NCBI GenBank assembly: GCA_036867785.1
Contig: CP145410.1
Span: 1,302,001-1,366,000 of the forward strand
Origin: Plasmodiophora brassicae
Taxonomy: Eukaryota > Endomyxa: Phytomyxea > Phytomyxea > Plasmodiophorida
Direction: 5' to 3'
Length of the DNA: 64,000 nucleotides
Under the pieces are notes generated by a model, which saw nothing but the letters and a program-made list of their open reading frames with translations, was not told where the DNA came from and searched no databases. Position 1 is the stretch's first letter; every line of letters starts with the position of its first letter. Below, in pieces: positions 55,109 to 64,000 of this stretch. Both the position numbers and the translations under genes were made by a program.

Positions 55109-57887
55109 TTATGTGTCGTCCACGACGAATATGGCGTCGAAGAAGCCATCCGCGTAGCCGAGAAGTTCAATATCGTCCGTTCGAATGGAGACCTTCGTCG
55201 CGTTGGGTGCGATAAAGAACTGTTTAGTGCCATGAGACGGTGAGCAGCGATTCCAGCATTCGGGAAAGGCATACCTTCAGCAGCATATGCGATCTCGGTG
55301 GAAAGCAACACAGCATCCGAACGATACGAAGGTCGCCAATGTTCGAACAGTCCTCGGGCACGTATCGATTTGCTTCGGCGATTTCGTCCTCGTTGTTTCC
55401 GCTGCACCGGTGCACACAGAACCGGGCCAGATCGCGCGCTATGCGACACAGGACGATGTTGCTCGCCAATGGGATATACCTGCACGACTCGATCATCGTC
55501 TCGTCGTGGTACATGCGTTCGAACACAGCCGCCCGCTGCTCGTCTGTCATCTTCAGGCCATCATGAGGCTGCACCGGATATGCCACGTCATGTAGGGCAA
55601 CCGGTAGGCGTGCCTAGGTCCCGCTATTAACCATGGGAACGCACACACAGACCGCCCCTCAGGCGTCATACCGCGTTGGACGCCCAGCCCTCCTTTCCGT
55701 TGTCGTCGTTGAAGATCAGGTCGCAGTCAAAGTAGCCAGGCATCGACGTCCCACATTTGAACGTCAACGTAAACTGATACAGGTATGGGAATCTCTGCCA
55801 GGACGCGCCTGCGTCAGTACAGAGACGATATCAAGTGTATCCTGCTCTACCTCTGGGAACGAATCATTGCGGGCCTGGCGCCAATCGACCAGCAGCGGGA
55901 GCGTGATGGGCCGCTGTGCAATCAGGTGGTCGAACTGGCTCTTCGGCCGCAGGACAAGCGCATAGATGCGGGATGGGAACGATCGCGACGATGCCTGTCC
56001 GGTGGCGTTGTCGCCAACGGAATAATAGATCCAGAACGTCAGGTCGACGTCGTAATGGGTTGTGCCAGTGCCGTATCGCTCCAGGCTCGCCTTGTACTCA
56101 TCGAAGGTATGCTCCAGGTCAACAGCGCCGAGCGGCTTAGGTGGAAGACCGTTTAGTCTGTACAGGGACGCTGCCACAGTTGCCTGCTCATCATCCTTGA
56201 TGGATGGCAACCCTGGGCCATGCCGCGTTACGCTCAGTGATGCACCAGCGTTGACGTATTCGACAGATGCACGAGACACGCCATCGATCGATGTTGGGAC
56301 GTCGTCCGTATCGGATCTGGTCGCCGACAGGATTTGGCGCACGACGTCCTGCGGGCAATGGGACGCCAGGTACAAGGACAATCGGGCTCGGTCCCTGACG
56401 TCGACATCGCTATGCTCGGCAACCATGCTAGAGAGCACCCTAAACACGCCTGCGCTCACATCGTGGCCCAGCAGCAGCAATCGCATGGTATCGAGCAGGT
56501 CGTGGCCCATACTCCAGCAGCGAAGCGCGCGCGCGTGTCCCACCATACGAACCAGGACGTCGAGCACGGGCAACGGATTCGTCACCAGGTCGGTCTGGGA
56601 TACGATGGCGTGTAGCAGAGGCAGATGAGCGATGAGTCGCTCTTCGGGAACGCGGACGAGGCCGGCAACGAGCTTGTCGAGCAGCACCAGGCAGCGCGAT
56701 CTGACGATCCTGCCCTTGTTGGACAGCGCTGCGATAACGTCTGCGACGTGGTTGACGAATTGCGGGCAAACGATGGCGACGTGCACGAGGAACGAAACGC
56801 ATTCGTCAAGTGGGACGTTTGGGGTCGACATCCACAACGTCAGGAATTGGAAGACGAGCGACACTTTGATGGATGCCGCTGGTTCCGACTGGAACCCGCG
56901 CATGCAGGCCAACGTGTCGAACAGGTCAGTGGGGATCGTGCACCCTGGTGTGGAGTAGACGTGCACGAGGGCGCATAGCTTCGCGTAACGAAGGCGGTCG
57001 TCGTCGAACGGTCGTGGGTACAGGCAGGGCACCAGCGAGCGGTCCCGCTGGGCCCATTCGGCGATCCATTCGACATAGTAACATCGGTCGTTGCACGGAA
57101 CGGTCGGGTCGGATACCCGCCTGGTCAGCTCGACGGACAGGTCGTGGTGGTCGATGCTGACGCGGTTGTCAGCCAGCTCGATCGCACGACGAGCAGCTGC
57201 GGCCGACGTTAGCCCAATGCGTCGGCACGCCTGGAGAACGCACGCCTGAATGACAGACTCGGCGCGGACGACATCGTCTCGAGCGCCTATCACGGGGACA
57301 ATATTCTCGATCGTGTCCAGTATGCATTGCGATGACAGGTCAGGCAGGACGCTGACGATCCTATCGACGATCCGGTCCACGATGTGCGACCTTGCGTCCT
57401 GTCGCGACAGGGCGTGTGCAAGAACCAGCGCGCAAAGACGGACGCCTGCATCGCTGCGATGGCCATCGAGCAAGCGTTCCCATGCCGTACTATCGTAGTG
57501 CAACAGTGAGAAATCGGACGAGGTTGCCGCCACCGTACCAGGTCGGAACTGTTCGATTTCGTAGAGGCATTTGGCAGCCATCGGATCCGGCAGTCGTCCA
57601 GCGACAGTTCTCGTGACAGTGGCCAGCAGTTCCTGGCACGTGTGGTGCAACGACGTGTCGAGCGCGATGATGATTGTGACAACGGCGGCCAGGGCGATAT
57701 CGTCCAGTGGTGGTCCCACATGCAGTAACGACTTGACGATCTGGGCGACCTCGTCGGCCGTCCTAAGCAGAGCGACGGCGTTCTCTCGAAGGAAATCAGT
57801 CAGCAGGGACCGGACCGTACTGGACGCGTTCAGGTCTGCCAGCGTTGCGGCTATACGAGACAGCAAACGCTGTCGCTGGTCGGCCAC
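55109..57887 (-). CDS. AP5B1: AP-5 complex beta-like subunit (AP5B1-like)
   Basis: AP-5 is a late-endosomal adaptor that works with the spastic paraplegia proteins SPG11 and SPG15. A long exon (57887-about 55830) is all-helical and adaptin-like: RYAKLCALVHVYSTPGCTIP, DECVSFLVHVAIVCPQFVNH and LSSMVAEHSDVDVRDRARLS, followed by a linker and the start of an ear domain. Smaller exons continue the beta-sandwich (FTLTFKCGTSMPGYFDCDLI), then MTDEQRAAVFERMYHDETMI and NIGDLRIVRMLCCFPPRSHM. The last exon (FFIAPNATKVSIRTDDIELL, stop at 55109) joins across a 57-nt GTATGC intron. AP5B1 is my best family match, from the order of parts; AP-3 or COPI beta subunits are less likely. The long exon has no ATG at its 5' end (an acceptor precedes it), so a small exon upstream of 57900 is needed. 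Confidence 0.65.
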
Positions 57888-58190
57888 TGTCGAATACTAA
57901 GCTGGGCGATGTGCACGTGCCATTAAACGAGTATCGCACCGGTTGCGTTCGTTACGGCAGCGCGCATAACGCGACCGGCCATTGCCCAGGCGTCCGCGTC
58001 ATCATGCCACCGGAAGGCAGCCGACAGTAGCGCCGCCTCGTTGTCGGAGATCTCCCCTGCCATTGCCGACCGTCCCTCATCAAGTAGCGCGGCCTGCTGG
58101 ATCGTCTGGGCCTCCAGCAGGGTACGTTTAAATGTGGACTTGACCCTGGCGAGTGTACGTTATACGAGTAAGGCGGTTGTCGTCACCAGC
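57888..58190. promoter_or_regulatory. Divergent promoter region, AP-5-like and TPR-like genes
   Basis: This 303-bp gap probably contains the small first exon of the AP-5-like gene; a GTAACG donor after ATGCGCGCTGCC on the minus strand is a candidate. Both promoters should also lie here. No other gene is seen. Confidence 0.4.
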
Positions 58191-58769
58191 ATGACGTCCA
58201 TAATGGAGCGCGGCATGACCGACAAGGAGGTAACGCCAACGCAACTGCCCGATGTGGAACCAACGTCTAACACGAACGCGAAGAGGAAAGTGCTGGCTCG
58301 CGAGCTGGATTGGTTCAGCGTCGAGTTCAACCGCGCCAGCAAGCGCCCTCGCGACCTGTTGAACGAAGCCAAGCAGCAGTTTACCGACGGCAAGTTTGAA
58401 TCGTCCAGTACGTGACACAACGCGCGATGCTGCTGTACGCAGGGGCAGGGCGCGATGACACTGGATGCCCAGTTACCATCCTGCAGATCTACCTGCGCAT
58501 GCCGAAAGGGATGGAGGATAACGTCAGCGCAGCGTTCCACCTCCTGGGCCACTGCTACCTGCGCCTCGGCATGGCTGACAAGGCGCAACAATTCTTCATA
58601 GCGGTGTGTGTGTGTGTGACAAGTGTGTTGCCAAGCGAGGAAGCGAACGTCCATGCTGACTGTGTGCGAGCCGCAGTCGATCAGTTCCGGCTACGAGAAC
58701 GACTGGCAGACATTAGTGGAGGTCGAGGTCGACATGGCGGTGAAAGAAGGACTGGGAGTAACCCGCTGA
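58191..58769 (+). CDS. Small TPR-like protein
   Basis: Three exons encode about 150 residues. Exon 1 is charged (RKVLARELDWFSVEFNRASK, LLNEAKQQFTDGKFESS). Exon 2 is a helix-turn-helix pair like a tetratricopeptide unit (ILQIYLRMPKGMEDNVSAAF, LLGHCYLRLGMADKAQQFF). Exon 3 is short (SGYENDWQTLVEVEVDMAVK). Introns at about 58411-58471 and 58603-58677 keep frame; the second starts with a (GT)n run. The TPR unit suggests a protein-binding adaptor. No specific family is recognised. Confidence 0.6.
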
Positions 58770-58801
58770 GCAGCAGCCCACAGCAAGGCGAAGATACATA
58801 T

Positions 58802-60232
58802 TTATGATTCCGGAAGTGCACGCGACGACGGCAGCCTGGACGACCAGTCGAATAGAAGCACGGCAGACAGGGCAGACAAGGCAACGATTTCGACACCATA
58901 ACTTGCGAGGACGGCGCCAAGGACGGCTCCGATGGCAGCTGGGCCATAGAGGCGACCTAACAGGAGCGCGGCAATTGGAATTATTGCCGGGTATCCAATG
59001 GAGGCGACTACGAGCGAAGCGGCGTACGCCGCCCGAGCGATCCAATGATCGACCAGTGACGAGACGACGAATAAGGCCAGCGTTAGGGCGACAAGAAAAG
59101 CGGGCGTGCGGGCGTTCAGCAGTGGCGTACGACCCGAGGGTCTACCGGACCTGACGTCGGGAGCTGTGGGTTCCGGTGTCAGCGCCATGGAAGCAATCAG
59201 GTCTTCCACGAAACAGTTCTGCGACCCCTCGGCAGCACTGAAGTCATCGAGAATGCGGCTCCTCGGTAGGTGGAGTCGACTCGGCGACACGATTGGAGCA
59301 GATTTCGGAGAAGGCGTGCGCCTGCGAGACTCTCGGATCGTCAGCGTTGGATGTCTGGCGGGAGAAAACGGCGATATGTCATCAGGATCCGTGCGTCTAG
59401 CCATTCGACGTGACGTTCTCTGCAGAGGGAAATTGCTCAGCACCTGCAGCACCCGTACTACATTCGCCCAATGGCCAGCATGGGGAACCAGGTCATGTCC
59501 GGTTACGACACCGTGCCTAACAAGTGTCAGAGCGAGGTTAAGCACGAACGCCAGGATCTGAACCAGGTCGGGCCCTCTCGCCAGGCAGACGGACAAGACA
59601 ATCCGTGTCAACAGCAAGGCAATGTCGACGGCCGACGAGACGAAGATTGGATAGTAGGGTATGATCGACAGTACGAGGGAGCACACATCAAGCAGGAGGC
59701 TGAGTAGAGCAACGCGCGACGGTGTGCTGATCCCGTCCAACGTCAGGGAGACATCGATCGGCGCCGCTGGGCGTCTTCGATCGTCGATCTGCTTTAGGCG
59801 GTGGGCAACCCGGTGCGAACACATCGCACAGATCGGGAACCGACGTCGAACGGCATCCAGCTGCGACGGATCCGATAGCTCGCTGATGGATTGGACGAGG
59901 AGCGCCTGCTGGCAACTGCATTGCGAGCACAGCGCAGGCGCCGACGCCGGCATCGGCCGTCGTGCGCAGCTGGATTGCCGATTGTACGCCGGATCCGACA
60001 ATTCTTTCAGGTCGCGGTCGTACGAACCGTCGGGCCGGAACCCATTGTACTGCCCGCAGTCATCGAACGGGCAGTAGAACGACGCCCCAGTCGCCAACGG
60101 CGCCGGGATCAACCCCACGGCACATCGCCCGCAGAAGTGGCAGGTAAAGTGCAGGCGTCGTCGAATGCGCCTCCCGAGCACCGCCAGGCCGGCGACGGCG
60201 CTGCCGATGGCGACCGCCCCGCCAGTCGTCAT
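58802..60232 (-). CDS. TMEM201: TMEM201/Ima1-like inner nuclear membrane protein
   Basis: TMEM201 (Samp1/NET5) and fungal Ima1 are inner nuclear membrane proteins linked to LINC complexes and nuclear positioning. The N-terminal zinc-binding domain shows the four CxxC-type pairs: FTCHFCGRCAVG, YCPFDDCGQYNGFRPDGSYD, LCSQCSCQQALLVQSISEL and PICAMCSHRVAHRLKQID. Membrane spans follow (VALLSLLLDVCSLVLSIIPY, AVDIALLLTRIVLSVCL). A long Ser/Arg/Pro loop and four C-terminal spans (LVALTLALFVVSSLV, IIPIAALLLGRLYGPAAIGA and others) complete it. One exon of about 476 codons. The first in-frame ATG is at 60232, and the frame is open a little further upstream. Confidence 0.85.
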   Translation of the reverse strand: MTTGGAVAIGSAVAGLAVLGRRIRRRLHFTCHFCGRCAVGLIPAPLATGASFYCPFDDCGQYNGFRPDGSYDRDLKELSDPAYNRQSSCARRPMPASAPALCSQCSCQQALLVQSISELSDPSQLDAVRRRFPICAMCSHRVAHRLKQIDDRRRPAAPIDVSLTLDGISTPSRVALLSLLLDVCSLVLSIIPYYPIFVSSAVDIALLLTRIVLSVCLARGPDLVQILAFVLNLALTLVRHGVVTGHDLVPHAGHWANVVRVLQVLSNFPLQRTSRRMARRTDPDDISPFSPARHPTLTIRESRRRTPSPKSAPIVSPSRLHLPRSRILDDFSAAEGSQNCFVEDLIASMALTPEPTAPDVRSGRPSGRTPLLNARTPAFLVALTLALFVVSSLVDHWIARAAYAASLVVASIGYPAIIPIAALLLGRLYGPAAIGAVLGAVLASYGVEIVALSALSAVLLFDWSSRLPSSRALPES

Positions 60233-60562
60233 CGCCAGGTCCGCAGTTTCTGCGTCAGCCACGCACCAGCTGCAGTTGCAGTTGCGCCCAGTGCGGCCAG
60301 CTGCACACCGTGCGCGTCCCTCGTACTGGACGACCTCATGCAGCTACACGGCGCACGTCGGGCGTGTTCGCGCTGGTGGCCGTTCCGGCTTGAGACGGAG
60401 ATGGGGACCCGGGGGGCTGTACATGGACCATCGATGATGCCGTCGGAGGCCACCGCATCGGCCGATCGATCCAATCGGCACTGGTTCCCTCGTTCCGGTT
60501 GGTCTCTGTGACTGCTGCCGGAGAACGTTGCACCGTGCAATTGCAGACGTCGCCAGTGAGCC

Positions 60563-61837
60563 ATGTTGGCGCCGTCCTCGAGGGTGGGTGACCCGAATGT
60601 CGTCAATGACAAGTCAGCGGGGAACTTTCCACGGTGGCAGACAGCGTCCCTCGTTGCGTTCGCTGCTGCGTTCGTCGCACTGATGACAGCGGGTGTCACG
60701 GCCGGCATCCTGTTTGCTGGCATCATCCTGCTGTTCGTGGACCTATACACCGGTGTACCACGTGCTCTGTCCTGCGCAACTGGCCTTGCATCCGCTCTGC
60801 AACTGCTAGCCAATATTGTCCTTCTGATTATTGTCCCATTCCAGGCTGACATCGTCTGCGATGCAATCGCGAGCAGCCTCGTTGCGCTGGTCGCCGTCTT
60901 CCAGTGGCGCTCCAATGCGTCGTCGTCGACAAGGCAACTGACTTGGTCGGGTTCCTGGATCGCCATCATTGCTCTTTTCATGGCATGGGATGCGGTCGGC
61001 ATCATCGTGCATATTGCCATGTTCCCGCCGGCCCTGGTGGATCGTTCCGACGGGCTGCCTGCTCTACATTACTGGTGCACTGGCGAAATTCGTGACGGGT
61101 ACGTCACAATCATTGCAACCGACCCATCTGTACCGGCGCCCGCCCTGTTCTTCTACGTACAGGCGCTCGCATCGGTGACCAGAACGTGCGCGTTCGACCC
61201 CGCTGGATCTGGGTGGTCACAGCCGCCGCGCTCGATATCGGTGGACAATGACGCTGGCGATATTGCCCGAATCGCTCGAACACAGTCAGCTCGTCGTGTG
61301 GTCGTTGTCGGGCATGCAGGCGGGCACGTCGCCGCGGTCCAGTTCAAGCATCTGTACGCTGGGGAGTTCGATATCATTGGCGTATCGTTGGACGGCGTTC
61401 CCTGCGGCTACCCACCATCGTCGTTCGACTTGGGGATCCCAGCTCCAATGGTTTCTTTGGCAGCGAGCATGATGCCCTTACTACGAGGCGTGGTACGGGC
61501 TACGCTCTTGGCCGCCAGGGCCGATGCCAGGTTGTTGTTTTACAACGATCTGCCCGTGTTTCAAGACGTGACTGAGCGGTACCTGATGCCGACGTACTGG
61601 CGAACCGTGGCGAATCGGGACCAGGCCCAGTTGAAGGCCCCTGTGAACGTTGCACGTTGTTATGCGCTGCTTGGAGATCCAAAGGCGTGGACGTTTGTCT
61701 ATAGCTCAAACGTGTTCTTCAACGGCGTCGCTGCCTACCCGGAAACGCTATGCCTCCAGAGCGGGATGGCCACAGTTGCCAGCCATATGATCATCCGGCA
61801 GCTGACTCCGCTATTAAACGCGAACAGTACCGTCTGA
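60563..61837 (+). CDS. Membrane alpha/beta-hydrolase-fold protein with an atypical nucleophile elbow
   Basis: A single-exon protein of 424 residues. Four N-terminal membrane spans (SLVAFAAAFVALMTAGVTAG, LQLLANIVLLIIVPF, SLVALVAVF, WIAIIALFMAWDAVGIIVHI) are followed by an alpha/beta-hydrolase-like domain. That domain has a Tyr/Arg/Ser-rich strand (FDPAGSGWSQPPRS, like DxxGxGxS), an elbow RVVVVGHAGGHVAAVQFKHL and a conserved strand IIGVSLDGVPCGYPP. The elbow reads G-H-A-G-G, so the usual Ser of G-H-S-x-G is Ala. Either the enzyme is inactive or another residue serves. The fold resembles small membrane hydrolases of protists and fungi. Substrate and location unknown. Confidence 0.7.
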   Translation: MLAPSSRVGDPNVVNDKSAGNFPRWQTASLVAFAAAFVALMTAGVTAGILFAGIILLFVDLYTGVPRALSCATGLASALQLLANIVLLIIVPFQADIVCDAIASSLVALVAVFQWRSNASSSTRQLTWSGSWIAIIALFMAWDAVGIIVHIAMFPPALVDRSDGLPALHYWCTGEIRDGYVTIIATDPSVPAPALFFYVQALASVTRTCAFDPAGSGWSQPPRSISVDNDAGDIARIARTQSARRVVVVGHAGGHVAAVQFKHLYAGEFDIIGVSLDGVPCGYPPSSFDLGIPAPMVSLAASMMPLLRGVVRATLLAARADARLLFYNDLPVFQDVTERYLMPTYWRTVANRDQAQLKAPVNVARCYALLGDPKAWTFVYSSNVFFNGVAAYPETLCLQSGMATVASHMIIRQLTPLLNANSTV

Positions 61838-61908
61838 GCGTTCCAGCTCGCGTCGTCCCGCGTGTCTTCTCCAGTGCAGCCAGGACCGTAGACGCATCGT
61901 TAATTAGT

Positions 61909-63605
61909 TTATGGCCCCCATAGATGATGCTGCGACACAGGCGGAGCGGTCGTGATGGACGTTGCGTTCGCAACGGCATCGGAAATCGCACGCAGGTTTG
62001 ATGCCCATCGAGACAGTGGCTCGAAGCGCACTTCCACAGCGCTATGTGACAGGTCGAGCCAGCCGTGGACCTGGTCGATGCGTCCGTGGACGCTTCCGTC
62101 CAAGATCAGCTGGACGGCGAGGTCCTCGACCGCTTCCACGGTGCTGTCCAGTTTCGCAGCAAGCGTCGACAGATTCAGCCGCCGATATGGCTTGATGATG
62201 CGGACGAGCGCCCGACTTCGTAACTCGTACAGCAACGAGTCCACATTCTTCTCGATGAACGAGTCCGAGACAATCTGCTTGTAATCGGTTCGCAGCAGGC
62301 TTTGAAACTTTTGAATGTCAATGTTGTCGAACGCGTCGCGCAGGCTCACTGAAACGAATCATCGGCAAGGTGTTATCGGGACCAGCAATCGGATCATACT
62401 GAATGCTTCAATCTCGGGGTCCCGCTGGTAAACTTTAGCCTCTGTCGCATCGAATGGGTTCATCCGACCGCTCGAGAGCATGTTGGCCATGACAACGTAT
62501 TTGAGGCAGCTCCTTGCACGCTCGTGCCCGATCTGCTGATACTGAAGAAACGCGTCCCAGAACTCGGTATAAGCCTGGTCCCATAGGCCCTCGGAAGCAT
62601 ATGATTTGCCCCAGCATTCCTGGAATGGGTGTTAACCAGCCGACGACATGGCACACTGATCGGAAGACAACCTGGATGATAGACATCGACCTGGGATCCT
62701 TGATCTCAGCAGACAGGTCTTTTGTCTTGACGAAGAGCTCCTTGAGCTGAACGCTGTCACCCTGGGCAGCGAGATATTGTACTTTCAGGGCATACACTTC
62801 AAGTAGTTCGGACCCCTTCGACCGGTCGTCTTGCCCATCGGGAAGTTGACAAAGTCGGTGCAGTTCGCGAAGAAGGTCTTCGACGCGGTCCAGGTCGCCC
62901 TGTTCCAGAAGGTTGCGGCAAAGCTTGATCGAAATCGTAAAGTACAGGCGCTGCATAGCGGTCAATGCTGGTTCCGTCGGCATACGAAACAAACGTACCT
63001 CCTGGTTGGGCAACTTCTTCAGCTGGTTTCTTGCAACAGTGAACAACTCGACAATAAATTCGGGATTGCCGGATTCGGCGACAGCGTTTAGGATAGAGTT
63101 AATGGCCGCAGAGCGATCGTTGGAGGTGACCTGCATGTCGGTTGACATCGTCATGAGCTCCTACAGTTCAGATCAATCAGAAAGAGATTGGGAGCTCTCC
63201 TAGGAAGTTGACCTCAAACCGCCTAATCATCTCGGTGGTCCTCCCAAGGACGAGATTCAAAGATACGATATGTTCCAGCGCCTTGAACCGTTTGATAAAG
63301 GTCGGCCCCGCTTTCTTTTCCATTGCAAGGCATCGTTCGAATTGCTCCAAGGCAGCAGCTACAGACGTCGCACAGAGTCAGAACACCAACGCATTCCGAA
63401 TATCCTCATCGCACACACCAGGCGCTTTACGTCGATTATCCTCGGCCTCGTAGAACAGGTTATCGATCTGGACGAGCACGTCATCCTCGCCAACGCCGCC
63501 TTGCTGATCCTCCTCGATGTCCTCGAAGTCGCCCCAGTCGCCGTCGCCGCCGTCGTCGAACCCGTCGTCGTCGTCGTCATCCCATCCGTGCTCCGCATCC
63601 GACAT
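61909..63605 (-). CDS. COPS2: COP9 signalosome subunit 2 (CSN2)
   Basis: CSN2 is the cullin-binding scaffold subunit of the COP9 signalosome, which removes Nedd8 from cullin-RING ligases. The acidic N-terminus (MSDAEHGWDDDDDDGFDDG, ATG at 63605), the helical repeats (SILNAVAESGNPEFIVELF, LRELHRLCQLPDGQDDRSKG, SELLEVYALKVQYLAAQGDS) and the C-terminal PCI domain (RALVRIIKPYRRLNLSTLAA, DGSVHGRIDQVHGWLDL, RWASNLRAISDAVANATS) follow the human protein closely. At least four short introns are present. The stop at 61909 is 72 bp from the convergent hydrolase gene. Confidence 0.9.
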
Positions 63606-63856
63606 CGACGCTGGAGTCCCTCCGAACAACAGCTGCAATGTGCGCTCGCATTTTATTTTATTCCTTGTCGGCGAGTGGCACTTAATAGGTGCTGTTCGAG
63701 TCAGTTCGAAGGCTGCCGGCGTTGCAGAACTGCCGCTGTGGTTGCCAAAAGGAACACTGAAACCGGAGGACGGCAACCGTTTATTTGGTGAGCGTAGCAC
63801 GTCTTGTCGCGGACAATGAGATGGCGGCGGTTCCGGTTGAGGGGACCCCGTACGCC

Positions 63857-64000
63857 TCAGCGCTGGTACTGCATCTGGGACTGCGGGGAGAACGACTGTG
63901 TCGGGTATCCCTGCTGGACCGTCATCATGGGCTGCATCATGGGCTGCTGGATCATCATGGGCTGGCCGACAACCATAGCAGGCTGGCCGCCCATCATCAT
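63857..64000 (-). CDS. C-terminus of a Met/Gln/Pro-rich protein (cut by window edge)
   Basis: On the minus strand the last 47 codons of a gene enter from the right edge: repeated GQPMMIQQPMMQPMM-type sequence, then QQGYPTQSFSPQSQMQYQR and a stop at 63857-63859. Such low-complexity tails are common in endocytic adaptors and RNA-binding proteins. The main part lies outside the window, so no assignment is possible. Confidence 0.7.
   Translation of the reverse strand: MMMGGQPAMVVGQPMMIQQPMMQPMMTVQQGYPTQSFSPQSQMQYQR

Noticed and set aside
1-64000. tRNA and rRNA genes
   Set aside because: I looked in the gaps for cloverleaf or rRNA-like sequence and saw none I could defend; a covariance-model scan would be needed to exclude a tRNA.

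Overview
The window is nuclear DNA of a unicellular eukaryote with a compact genome. Genes alternate on both strands, usually 50-450 bp apart, and most contain short introns (about 40-65 nt, donors mostly GTACGT/GTATGN, a CTGAC/CTAAC-like branch site just before the acceptor). The gene set points to an amorphean, probably an opisthokont or close relative with flagellated cells. It has a talin-type FERM head, a PNRC/Edc1-type decapping motif otherwise known from fungi and animals, the ciliary proteins AK8 and CFAP99, a Tmc-like (tiny macrocysts) PAS protein known from protists, a 7TM-RGS protein, and several C2H2 zinc-finger genes. I cannot name the species. All exon joins were done by eye, by matching phase, splice signals and family alignment.

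Layout. 1-16 kb: fatty-acid elongase (ELO), a large Tmc-like membrane/PAS protein, a WD40/coiled-coil protein, a C2H2 protein, UPF2 (nonsense-mediated decay), an LRR protein and RIO2 kinase (40S maturation). 16.8-21.1 kb: a rearranged island bounded by two diverged direct repeats. Each repeat carries the RIO2 3' end facing the 3' end of the next gene. The island holds a rearranged Helitron relic with a 114-bp perfect palindrome and an inverted, decayed copy of the ELO gene. 20.9-31.2 kb: one huge minus-strand gene for a receptor with signal peptide, leucine-rich repeats on small phase-2 exons, a stalk of several hundred Pro-Thr-Thr-Arg/Lys pentapeptides, a GAIN/GPS region, seven transmembrane helices and a cytoplasmic tail.

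31.4-43 kb: a DOPA-dioxygenase-like protein, an ELM2 protein, a talin-head FERM protein, a 7TM-RGS protein, adenylate kinase 8, a C2H2 protein, a PNRC-like decapping-activator candidate and the peroxisomal AAA ATPase PEX6. 43.2-45 kb: a Crinkler/RHS-like P-loop NTPase whose 5' end is duplicated head-to-head as a long hairpin. 45-64 kb: CFAP99, a C2H2 protein, U2A', glutamate-cysteine ligase, an OGFOD3-like oxygenase, a rhomboid protease, a WKF-domain protein, an AP-5 beta-like subunit, a small TPR-like protein, a TMEM201/Ima1-like nuclear membrane protein, a membrane alpha/beta-hydrolase-fold protein without the usual nucleophile serine, CSN2, and the 3' end of a Met/Gln-rich gene cut by the window edge.

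Most neighbours are unrelated housekeeping genes, as is normal for a eukaryote. RNA metabolism is represented by UPF2, RIO2, U2A' and the PNRC-like protein; cilia by AK8 and CFAP99; surface signalling and adhesion by the giant receptor, the talin head and the 7TM-RGS protein. The strongest candidate for something undescribed is the LRR - (PTTRK)n - GAIN - 7TM receptor. The island with reciprocally decayed repeat copies is the most unusual piece of genome structure.
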